Assembly (NCBI GenBank): GCA_905203555.1
Contig: CAJKWK010000030.1
Coordinates: 1-31,677 of the forward strand
From: an uncultured Lachnospiraceae bacterium
Lineage (GTDB): Bacteria > Bacillota > Clostridia > Lachnospirales > Lachnospiraceae
Direction: 5' to 3'
Length of the DNA: 31,677 bases
Shown here: positions 1 through 7,241 of the stretch, piece by piece
Layout of the letters: each line of letters starts with the position of its first letter
Numbering within the stretch: position 1 is the first letter of the stretch
The notes under the pieces: generated by a model
What the model was told of the DNA's origin: nothing
Databases searched by the model: none
Seen by the model: the letters and a program-made list of their open reading frames with translations, nothing else
Program-made: the position numbers and the translations under genes

Positions 1-10
1 AACTGTATGC

Positions 11-45
11 GTGTCAAAAGTCATTGAAAAATCGACTTTTGACAC
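11..45. repeat. Perfect 12-bp inverted repeat
   Basis: Two 12-base arms (11-22, GTGTCAAAAGTC, and 34-45) are exact reverse complements around an 11-base A-rich loop. Neither strand shows a T-run after the stem, so it is not a canonical intrinsic terminator. It could be the terminator of a gene ending left of the window, or an operator. The promoter of the first gene lies about 75 bp downstream. Confidence 0.7.
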
Positions 46-118
46 TTACATCATACTATATTGTTAGAATTGATTTTATTTTAATATGAAGTGTAAAAAA
101 AGTCAATCAATCCGCTGA

Positions 119-147
119 TTTACAGTATTCTAAAGTCGTGTTATAAT
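119..147 (+). promoter_or_regulatory. Predicted sigma-A promoter of the ParB-like/BMP gene
   Basis: TTTACA (119-124) and TATAAT (142-147) are separated by 17 bases, with a TGT extended -10 element immediately before the -10 box. Transcription would begin near 154, giving a leader of about 55 bases before the GGAGGG ribosome-binding site at 197-202. Confidence 0.75.
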
Positions 148-209
148 GTGCACAAAGTGGACCGAAAGCGAGAACTTGACAGGAAACTGGCAGAATGGAG
201 GGAACAACA

Positions 210-2126
210 ATGTCATTGAGTGATTATGTAAAAGCGCAAAAAATGGGAAAGAGGGAATACCAGTCCCGAATGATGCATGGGCAGCAGCCGACACTGGAAG
301 TTCTGGATGATATTTTGCCGCCAAAGGGAAGTTATTCAGAAGTGCCGCTTGGATTGGTACAGATTCCGATGGAGCAGATTGTCGGAACGAAGACCGGAGG
401 CCGCAGCAATGCCTTTGCCAGTAATTTTATGCCGATTTTGAAGGATAATACAGAGTTTGCAAGCAAGTGGGCCAGTCTGAGTACCAGCCATGAGAAGGAA
501 GGCATCAGAGAACCGATCAAAGCCTATGAGTATATGAATAAGTTCTATGTGATAGAAGGAAATAAGCGCGTCAGCGTTATGAAATATTTTGGGGTAGTTT
601 CAGCGCCCGGAGAAGTGATCCGAATCATTCCAAAAAGGACAAAGGAAAAGGAAAATCTCCTTTATTACGAATTTTTAGAGTTTTATGAATTGTCCAAGGT
701 AAATTATATTTGGTTTACGAAACTGGGGAGTTTTGCAAAATTGCAGACTGCAATAGGAAAAGAGCCGAAGGAAGTCTGGACAAGAGAGGATCAGTTGACG
801 TTTAGTTCATCCTATGCAAGGTTTGTTGCTGAATATCATCAGCGTGGCGGAAGAAAGCTCTCTATTACACCCGGAGATGCTTTTCTTAAGTTTATCGTCC
901 TGTATGGTTATGATGCTGTCAACCAAAAAACAAGCAGTGAGTTAAAGACGCTTGTTACAAACAGCTGGGAAGAGTTCCATCTTTTGGAAGAGGATCATGA
1001 GATTGATTTGAAAATGGATCCGAATCTTGAGAAAAAATCTGTTTTCAGCCGTTTGATTCCAACTGCCGTTCCAAAGTTAAAGATCGCATTTATTTATGCA
1101 AAGACACCGTCAACATCTGCATGGACATATTCGCATGAATTGGGAAGATTGTATCTGGAACAGACATTTCCGGAAGAGGTCAGTACCCTGGTGTATGACA
1201 ATGCAACACAGGAGAATATTGAGCTTTATATTGAAACCGCTATGAAAGCCGGATGTAACATTATTTTGACAACGACACCGGAGTTTGCAAAGGCTAGTGT
1301 AAAAGCGGCAATTGCCAATCCTGAGGTTCGGATTCTGAATTGTTCGTTAAATACATCTCATCGTTATATTCGTACCTATTATGCCCGGATGCATGAAGCG
1401 AAATTTCTGATGGGAGCCATAGCGGGGGCGATGGCTGACAATAATAAACTGGTATATGTTGAAGATTATCCGATTTACGGTTCGATTGCAAATATCAATG
1501 CGTTTGCGATCGGAGCAAAGATGATCAATCCGAGAGCGCAGGTTTATCTGGAATGGTCCTCTTTAAAAGACATGGATATTTCTGAGAGAATTCATAGCAT
1601 CGGCGCCTCCTGTATTTCCGGAAAGGATATGGTGACACCGGAAGAGGCGACAAGATTTTTCGGAATTTATCGACTGGACGGAGACTATCCGGTGAGTCTG
1701 GCGATGCCGTTATGGCATTGGGGAAAGTTCTATGAACAATTGATTCGCACGATTATGATGGGAAATTGGAAAGACGATGATAAAGCGCCGGCAAAAAAGG
1801 CTATCAATTATTGGTGGGGAATGTCTGCAGGAGTGATAGATGTTATCTGTTCTAAGAATATTCCGGAAGGAACAAAACGTCTGGTAGATTTATTAAAGGG
1901 AGCAATTGTATCCGGTCAATTCAGTCCATTTTCCGGAACATTATTTTCTCAGGAAGGCGTGATCCAGACGGATCCGAACCGTCGGTTATCGCCGGAAGAA
2001 ATTGTGAAGATGGATTGGCTGGCTGACAATGTGATTGGAACTATCCCAAGCGCCTCCCAACTTCAGGAACAGGCGAGAGCCGTGATTTTGCAGCAAGGTG
2101 TGAAGAAAGAGAAAGGGCAGATATAA
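210..2126 (+). CDS. Cytosolic ParB-like / BMP-family ligand-binding fusion protein
   Basis: A 638-residue protein starting at the ATG at 210, seven bases after GGAGGG; an earlier in-frame ATG at 195 overlaps that ribosome-binding site and is less likely. Residues about 100-150 resemble the ParB/Srx N-terminal fold, with the hallmark VIEGNKRVSVMKYFG. From about residue 288 to 590 the protein resembles the BMP (Med/PnrA) substrate-binding family, which binds nucleosides or other small ligands. There is no signal peptide, lipobox or membrane segment, so unlike transporter-linked BMP proteins it should stay in the cytoplasm. No ABC permease or ATPase is adjacent. The next gene, a phosphoesterase, begins 3 bases after the TAA, implying translational coupling. 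Ligand sensing is inferred from the fold alone; ligand and output are unknown. Confidence 0.85.
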   Translation: MSLSDYVKAQKMGKREYQSRMMHGQQPTLEVLDDILPPKGSYSEVPLGLVQIPMEQIVGTKTGGRSNAFASNFMPILKDNTEFASKWASLSTSHEKEGIREPIKAYEYMNKFYVIEGNKRVSVMKYFGVVSAPGEVIRIIPKRTKEKENLLYYEFLEFYELSKVNYIWFTKLGSFAKLQTAIGKEPKEVWTREDQLTFSSSYARFVAEYHQRGGRKLSITPGDAFLKFIVLYGYDAVNQKTSSELKTLVTNSWEEFHLLEEDHEIDLKMDPNLEKKSVFSRLIPTAVPKLKIAFIYAKTPSTSAWTYSHELGRLYLEQTFPEEVSTLVYDNATQENIELYIETAMKAGCNIILTTTPEFAKASVKAAIANPEVRILNCSLNTSHRYIRTYYARMHEAKFLMGAIAGAMADNNKLVYVEDYPIYGSIANINAFAIGAKMINPRAQVYLEWSSLKDMDISERIHSIGASCISGKDMVTPEEATRFFGIYRLDGDYPVSLAMPLWHWGKFYEQLIRTIMMGNWKDDDKAPAKKAINYWWGMSAGVIDVICSKNIPEGTKRLVDLLKGAIVSGQFSPFSGTLFSQEGVIQTDPNRRLSPEEIVKMDWLADNVIGTIPSASQLQEQARAVILQQGVKKEKGQI

Positions 2127-2129
2127 CTG

Positions 2130-2741
2130 ATGAGAATACTTGCGATAGGGGATGAAGAGTCTTCTTATTTGTGGGATCATTTTGAAAAAAGCAAATTAGA
2201 GGATGTGGATTTGATTATTTCTTGCGGAGATTTGAATCCGAGTTATCTGTCTTTTCTTGTGACGTTATATTCAATTCCGGTTCTATACGTGCATGGAAAT
2301 CACGATGGAAAGTATCAAAATATGCCTCCGGAAGGCTGTACTTGTATTGAGGATGAGATTTTTGTTTATGAAGGAGTACGGATTTTGGGACTGGGTGGTT
2401 CTATGCGATATACCGGAGGTCCGCATCAGTATACAGAGAGAGACATGCGAAAACGGGTCAGAAAGTTATGGTTTCAACTTTGGAGACGGAAAGGGTTCGA
2501 TATTTTAGTGACTCATGCACCGGCGTATCAGTTGAATGATGGGCGGGATCTTCCGCATCAGGGCTTTCAAGTGTTTCTCAAGCTGATTGAGAAATACCAT
2601 CCCAGATTTTTCTTGCATGGTCATGTACATATGTCTTATGGAAGAAATCATAAACGATATGACAGATATCAGGATACCCATGTGATCAATGCGTACGAAC
2701 GGTGTATTTTTGATTATGAGGATGGGCGGATTATCCGATAA
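2130..2741 (+). CDS. Metallophosphoesterase family protein with atypical motif I
   Basis: A 203-residue calcineurin-like phosphoesterase. The family motifs appear in order: GD in ISCGDLNP, GNHD in VHGNHDGKY, a single His in VTHAPAY, and GHVH in LHGHVHMSYG. The first motif, normally D-x-H, reads GDEES at residues 7-11, so the usual metal-binding His is replaced by Glu. This could change metal choice or activity. It probably hydrolyses a phosphate ester or cyclic nucleotide, but the substrate cannot be read from sequence. It starts 3 bases after the ParB-like/BMP gene and has only a weak Shine-Dalgarno, so it is likely translated by coupling. There is no signal peptide; cytosolic. Confidence 0.9.
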   Translation: MRILAIGDEESSYLWDHFEKSKLEDVDLIISCGDLNPSYLSFLVTLYSIPVLYVHGNHDGKYQNMPPEGCTCIEDEIFVYEGVRILGLGGSMRYTGGPHQYTERDMRKRVRKLWFQLWRRKGFDILVTHAPAYQLNDGRDLPHQGFQVFLKLIEKYHPRFFLHGHVHMSYGRNHKRYDRYQDTHVINAYERCIFDYEDGRIIR

Positions 2742-2800
2742 GATGCTGCAAAGAGAAGATAGGAGAAGGGGAAAAGAAAAAGAGAGGAACAGGAGTACCG

Positions 2801-3352
2801 ATGACATTTTTAACAGATTTAATTGCGTTGGATGGAAATATTTTATTATGGATTCAGGTATATTTTCGACAGGATTGGATGACACCATTTTGGAAGTTTG
2901 TGACTTTTTTAGGTGATGCAGGGTGGTTTTGGATTGCTCTTTCAGTGTTTCTGCTGATTCCAAAACAGACGAGAAAGGTGGGGGCTGCAGCCTTGCTGTC
3001 GTTGGGAATCGGAGCCTTGATTACCAATGTGGCTTTGAAAAATATAGTAGCACGTACCAGACCCTATGAGGTGATTGAAGGTCTTGTATTGCTGGTAGGG
3101 AGACAGTCTGATTTTTCCTTTCCATCCGGTCATTCCTGTGCATCTTTTGCCGCGGCCATGGTGTATTACCGGATGCTGCCCAGACGGTACGGCATTGCAG
3201 CGTTGGTTCTTGCCGGGCTGATTGCTTTTTCCAGATTGTATGTCGGTGTTCATTATCCAAGTGATGTCATCGTTGGAATCTTAGTGGGAATCTTGGCGGC
3301 ATGGCTGTCTTGTATATTTATGAAAAGAATAGAAAATAAAAAACAGAGATAG
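2801..3352 (+). CDS. PAP2-family membrane phosphatase
   Basis: A 183-residue integral membrane protein of the phosphatidic acid phosphatase type 2 family, with several hydrophobic helices. The three signature blocks are present: KNIVARTRP (K-x6-RP), PSGHS, and SRLYVGVHYPSD (SR-x5-H-x3-D). In bacteria these enzymes dephosphorylate lipid phosphates such as undecaprenyl pyrophosphate, phosphatidate or phosphatidylglycerol phosphate; which one applies here is not determined. An AGGAG site lies 5 bases before the ATG. The gap after the phosphoesterase is 59 bp with no terminator, so it may be the third gene of the same operon. A strong hairpin follows the TAG stop. Confidence 0.93.
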   Translation: MTFLTDLIALDGNILLWIQVYFRQDWMTPFWKFVTFLGDAGWFWIALSVFLLIPKQTRKVGAAALLSLGIGALITNVALKNIVARTRPYEVIEGLVLLVGRQSDFSFPSGHSCASFAAAMVYYRMLPRRYGIAALVLAGLIAFSRLYVGVHYPSDVIVGILVGILAAWLSCIFMKRIENKKQR

Positions 3353-3360
3353 AAAGAAAA

Positions 3361-3407
3361 CACGTACTGTAAGAGTCGTTCATAACTCTTACAATACGTG
3401 TTTTTTT
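3361..3407. terminator. Bidirectional intrinsic terminator between PAP2 and DUF1846 genes
   Basis: Arms 3361-3376 and 3385-3400 pair over 16 bases with one mismatch and an 8-base loop. Seven T follow on the plus strand, and a shorter T-run follows on the minus strand. It lies between two convergent genes and can serve both. Confidence 0.88.
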
Positions 3408-3412
3408 AGAAT

Positions 3413-4894
3413 CTAACGATGATAGACATCTCCATCTTCGTAGACAGGTTCGCATGTGAGCTGTACTCCTAGCTTTTTAAACGTATTGATATCTACGTCA
3501 GAAAGCATAACGGAAGTGTGAGCCTGACAGCCATTTAATTCTGCAAGCTGACGAAGAGCAAGTCTTGCGTCAGGATTAGTAGCTGCACTGGTAGAAAGGG
3601 CAATCAATACTTCGTCCGTGTGCAGACGAGGATTTTTGCTCTTCAAATAGTTGACCTTCAACTTCTGGATCGGTTCTATGGCCTCCGGAGAGATGATGTG
3701 TAATTCATGACCAAGACCTGCAAAATGTTTCAGGACATTTAACAAGAGGGCAGCAGAAGCGCCAAGCAGGTTACCGGTTTTTCCGGTGATGATTGTGCCG
3801 TCCGGAAGTTCCATAGCAGCAGCCGGTTCTCCGGTTTCTTCTGCACGTTTCAGTGCAGCGGCAACTACTTTACGATCCTGGATGGCTACGCCAGCCTGGT
3901 TCATGAGGAGTTCCAGCGTCTGCGCCTGTTCTTCAGAGCAGGTTCCTTTTAAAATACCGTTGAGCGCCTCAAAATAGCGGCGGACAATTTCCTGCCGGGA
4001 TGCTTCTTTGCAGACTTCATCATCGCAAATGCAATTTCCTGCCATATTGACTCCCATATCTGTCGGGGACTTGTAAGGGCTCTTGCCGTAAATTTTTTCA
4101 AAAATCGTATTGAGTACAGGGAAAATTTCCACATCTCGGTTATAGTTGACAGTTGTTTCCCCATATGCTTCCAGATGGAAAGGATCAATCATGTTAATGT
4201 CATTTAAGTCTGCGGTTGCAGCTTCATATGCCAGATTGACCGGATGTTTGAGCGGAAGATTCCAGATGGGAAATGTTTCAAACTTGGCATATCCTGCATG
4301 GATTCCTCTTTTATGCTCATGATATAACTGAGAAAGACAAGTTGCCATCTTTCCACTGCCGGGTCCCGGAGCTGTAACGATGACAAGCGGTCGGGTTGTT
4401 TCAATATATTCGTTCTTTCCATAGCCCTCGTCGCTGACAATCAAAGGGATATTAGACGGATATCCGGCGATATTGTAATGAATGTATACATTAATATGGA
4501 GATTTTCCAGACGGTTTTTAAATAAAAGAGCGCTTTCCTGTCCGGAATATTGTGTGATTACAACACTGCCCACGTACATTCCTCTGTCGCGGAAAGAGTC
4601 CATCAGACGAAGGACATCTGAATCATAAGTGATTCCCAGGTCTCCACGTACTTTATTTTTTTCAATATCTTTGGCGCTGATGACGATGATAATCTCTGCC
4701 TGGTCGCTCAGCTGCATCAGCATGCGCAGCTTGCTGTCAGGAGCAAATCCCGGAAGTACGCGGGACGCATGGTAATCGTCAAAAAGCTTTCCACCAAACT
4801 CCAGATAAAGTTTGTGATCAAACTGTTCAATGCGCTGACGAATATGTTCAGACTGCATTTTCAGATATTTTTCATTATCAAATCCTATTTTCAT
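3413..4894 (-). CDS. DUF1846 family protein with P-loop-like motif
   Basis: A 493-residue protein matching the DUF1846 family, which is widespread in Bacillota and lacks a firmly assigned reaction. The ATG at 4894 is preferred because GGGGGT lies about 10 bases upstream; a longer TTG start at 4912 is possible. Around residues 175-182 the sequence APGPGSGK looks like a Walker A phosphate-binding loop. A second glycine-rich stretch, TGKTGNLLGASAALLLN, lies near the C-terminal third. A cluster with H, C and D residues (NCICDDEVCKEAS) could bind metal or be structural. No signal peptide or membrane helix. It is transcribed alone, divergently from ftsH. Family assignment is firm; function is not known to me. 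Confidence 0.85.
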   Translation of the reverse strand: MKIGFDNEKYLKMQSEHIRQRIEQFDHKLYLEFGGKLFDDYHASRVLPGFAPDSKLRMLMQLSDQAEIIIVISAKDIEKNKVRGDLGITYDSDVLRLMDSFRDRGMYVGSVVITQYSGQESALLFKNRLENLHINVYIHYNIAGYPSNIPLIVSDEGYGKNEYIETTRPLVIVTAPGPGSGKMATCLSQLYHEHKRGIHAGYAKFETFPIWNLPLKHPVNLAYEAATADLNDINMIDPFHLEAYGETTVNYNRDVEIFPVLNTIFEKIYGKSPYKSPTDMGVNMAGNCICDDEVCKEASRQEIVRRYFEALNGILKGTCSEEQAQTLELLMNQAGVAIQDRKVVAAALKRAEETGEPAAAMELPDGTIITGKTGNLLGASAALLLNVLKHFAGLGHELHIISPEAIEPIQKLKVNYLKSKNPRLHTDEVLIALSTSAATNPDARLALRQLAELNGCQAHTSVMLSDVDINTFKKLGVQLTCEPVYEDGDVYHR

Positions 4895-4967
4895 ATGAAA
4901 AGAGACCCCCAATCGATGACGTTTTTCGTGATAGGCTACGTAAAGTTTGTCCTATTTATAAAGTATG

Positions 4968-5015
4968 TACTACAAAGTAACAGTATACTACAAAAGATAG
5001 CACATTTACAACAAA
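4968..5015. repeat. Three spaced TACTACAAA-like repeats in the DUF1846/ftsH divergent region
   Basis: TACTACAAA occurs exactly at 4968-4976 and 4986-4994, 18 bp apart. A degenerate copy, TTACAACAAA, follows at 5006-5015. The near two-turn spacing in a divergent promoter region would suit a repeated protein-binding site, but AT-rich chance is possible. Confidence 0.4.
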
Positions 5016-5055
5016 TTTTACGGATTCAGTTTACAATTTTTTCATAATCTTCTTG

Positions 5056-5084
5056 TTGATTTATAAGAAAAGTGTACTTATAAT
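5056..5084 (+). promoter_or_regulatory. Predicted sigma-A promoter of ftsH
   Basis: TTGATT (5056-5061) and a consensus TATAAT (5079-5084) are 17 bases apart. The predicted start near 5091 leaves a leader of about 22 bases carrying the AGGAGG site at 5101-5106. Confidence 0.75.
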
Positions 5085-5112
5085 AATATTATCGGGTTTT
5101 AGGAGGAGCAAA

Positions 5113-7146
5113 ATGGATAATCAAAATAATAATAAAAATCCCAAGAACAACCGGCAGGGATGGGGAGTGATACTGGCAACCACCTTGCTGGCTATTTTTG
5201 TAGTCATGGGATTATCTTCGCTGATGAAGGGTCAGGGACCGGAGGAGATCAGCTATGATAAATTCTTAAGTCTGGTTGAGGATAAGAAGGTTGAGAAGGT
5301 TACACTGGATTCTTCTAAGATTTATATTACATTGACAGACAAGGCAAGAGAAGAGGAACTGAAAAAAGCTGGCAAGGAAGATCAGATCGAAGCCAATGAA
5401 CTGATCAATCAGCTGCAGATGGACAATGTACTTGGTCAGGGAGAAGAGTCAGAGCATGATCCGGATTATTTTACCGGAATGATGTCAGATTATAAATTAA
5501 CAGATCGCCTGCATAAAGCTGACGTCAAATTTGAACAGACGATTCCGGATCCTGCATCTGCAATGATTTTTGAAATATTTATTACCGTTATTCTGCCGAT
5601 TATTTTGATGGTGATCTTATTCAATTTCTTGATGCGTAAGATGTCAAAAGGCGGCGGCATGATGGGAATCGGAAAGAGTAATGCCAAAGTATATGTAGAA
5701 AAAGAGACTGGTGTGACATTCCAGGATGTGGCAGGTCAGGATGAGGCGAAAGAGTCTTTACAGGAGGTTGTGGATTTTCTGCATAACCCTGGAAAATATA
5801 CAGGAATCGGAGCAAAACTTCCAAAGGGAGCGCTGCTTGTGGGACCTCCGGGAACCGGTAAGACTCTGCTTGCAAAAGCTGTAGCCGGAGAGGCAAAAGT
5901 TCCGTTTTTCTCTTTGTCAGGTTCTGCTTTTGTAGAGATGTATGTAGGTGTAGGTGCGTCACGTGTACGAGATCTGTTTAAGCAGGCACAGCAGATGGCA
6001 CCTTGTATCGTGTTTATCGATGAGATTGATGCGATCGGTAAGAGTCGTGATACTGCCATGGGCGGCGGTAATGACGAGCGGGAACAGACGTTGAATCAGC
6101 TGCTTGCAGAGATGGACGGATTTGATACAAATAAAGGATTGCTGCTTTTGGCTGCAACAAACCGTCCGGAAGTTCTGGATCCGGCGCTGCTGCGCCCGGG
6201 CCGGTTTGACAGACGGATCATTGTGGATAAGCCGGATTTGAAGGGGCGTATTGATACGCTGAAAGTACATTCCAAAGATGTTAAAATGGATGAAACGGTT
6301 GATTTGGAAGCGATTGCGTTAGCAACCTCCGGAGCAGTGGGATCAGACCTTGCGAATATGATCAATGAAGCTGCAATTACAGCGGTAAAACATGGAAGAC
6401 AGGTTGTGAGTCAAAAAGACTTGTTTGAAGCAGTAGAAGTCGTTTTGGTTGGTAAAGAGAAAAAAGACCGCATTATGAGTAAAGAGGAAAGAAGAATTGT
6501 CTCTTATCATGAAGTGGGACATGCGCTTGTCAGCGCTTTGCAGAAGGATGCAGAGCCGGTGCAGAAGATTACGATTGTACCAAGAACGATGGGAGCTCTG
6601 GGATATGTAATGCAGACACCGGAAGAAGAGAAGTTCCTGAATACAAAGAAAGAATTGGAGGCTATGCTGGTTGGTGCGCTTGCAGGACGAGCTGCCGAAG
6701 AGATTGTATTTGATACAGTGACGACCGGTGCATCCAATGATATTGAGCAGGCTACAAAGATTGCACGTGCGATGATTACTCAGTATGGTATGTCTGAGAA
6801 GTTCGGATTGATTGGTCTGGAGTCTGTACAGCACCGTTATCTGGATGGTCGCCCAGTTATGAACTGCGGAGATGCGACTGCGGCAGAGATTGATTCGGAA
6901 GTAATGGTAATGCTGAAAAAGGCGTATGAAGAAGCAAAACGTCTGCTTTCTGAAAATCGCGAGGCTCTGGATAAGATCTCAGCATTTCTGATTGAAAAAG
7001 AAACTATTACCGGTAAGGAATTTATGAAGATTTTCCGGGAAGTAAAAGGAATTGAGGAACCGGAAACAAATGAAGAACAGCCGGAGAAAAAAGAAGAGCG
7101 GATTGCTATGAAACCGGTGGAAGAAAATGTGACCACAGAAGAATAG
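5113..7146 (+). CDS. ftsH: ATP-dependent zinc metalloprotease FtsH
   Basis: A 677-residue membrane-bound AAA+ protease that unfolds and degrades misassembled membrane proteins and selected regulators. The ATG at 5113 follows AGGAGG at 5101-5106; a longer upstream reading frame would have no ribosome-binding site. In order: transmembrane helix 1 (about 16-38), a short extracytoplasmic domain, helix 2 (about 148-172), the AAA module with Walker A GPPGTGKT (244-251) and Walker B VFIDEIDAIG, the second region of homology around RPGRFDR, and the peptidase with zinc motif HEVGH (466-470) and a downstream Asp in TGASNDIEQ (about 543) as third ligand. The tail is acidic and charged, as usual. It has its own promoter and is followed by a terminator, so it is probably monocistronic. 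Confidence 0.98.
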   Translation: MDNQNNNKNPKNNRQGWGVILATTLLAIFVVMGLSSLMKGQGPEEISYDKFLSLVEDKKVEKVTLDSSKIYITLTDKAREEELKKAGKEDQIEANELINQLQMDNVLGQGEESEHDPDYFTGMMSDYKLTDRLHKADVKFEQTIPDPASAMIFEIFITVILPIILMVILFNFLMRKMSKGGGMMGIGKSNAKVYVEKETGVTFQDVAGQDEAKESLQEVVDFLHNPGKYTGIGAKLPKGALLVGPPGTGKTLLAKAVAGEAKVPFFSLSGSAFVEMYVGVGASRVRDLFKQAQQMAPCIVFIDEIDAIGKSRDTAMGGGNDEREQTLNQLLAEMDGFDTNKGLLLLAATNRPEVLDPALLRPGRFDRRIIVDKPDLKGRIDTLKVHSKDVKMDETVDLEAIALATSGAVGSDLANMINEAAITAVKHGRQVVSQKDLFEAVEVVLVGKEKKDRIMSKEERRIVSYHEVGHALVSALQKDAEPVQKITIVPRTMGALGYVMQTPEEEKFLNTKKELEAMLVGALAGRAAEEIVFDTVTTGASNDIEQATKIARAMITQYGMSEKFGLIGLESVQHRYLDGRPVMNCGDATAAEIDSEVMVMLKKAYEEAKRLLSENREALDKISAFLIEKETITGKEFMKIFREVKGIEEPETNEEQPEKKEERIAMKPVEENVTTEE

Positions 7147-7156
7147 AGCGATAAAA

Positions 7157-7193
7157 ACGGGCAGATAAGATATTGCATCTCTGCCCGTTTTTT
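7157..7193 (+). terminator. Intrinsic terminator after ftsH
   Basis: A 9-bp perfect stem, ACGGGCAGA (7157-7165) with its complement at 7180-7188, closes a 14-base loop and is followed by a run of T. It sits between the ftsH stop codon and the uvrC start, so uvrC needs read-through or a promoter that I could not identify with confidence. Confidence 0.88.
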
Positions 7194-7241
7194 ATGGAAT
7201 ATCAAGTAGTGAGAACAGAAAAATACGGAGTAGTGAATGAT

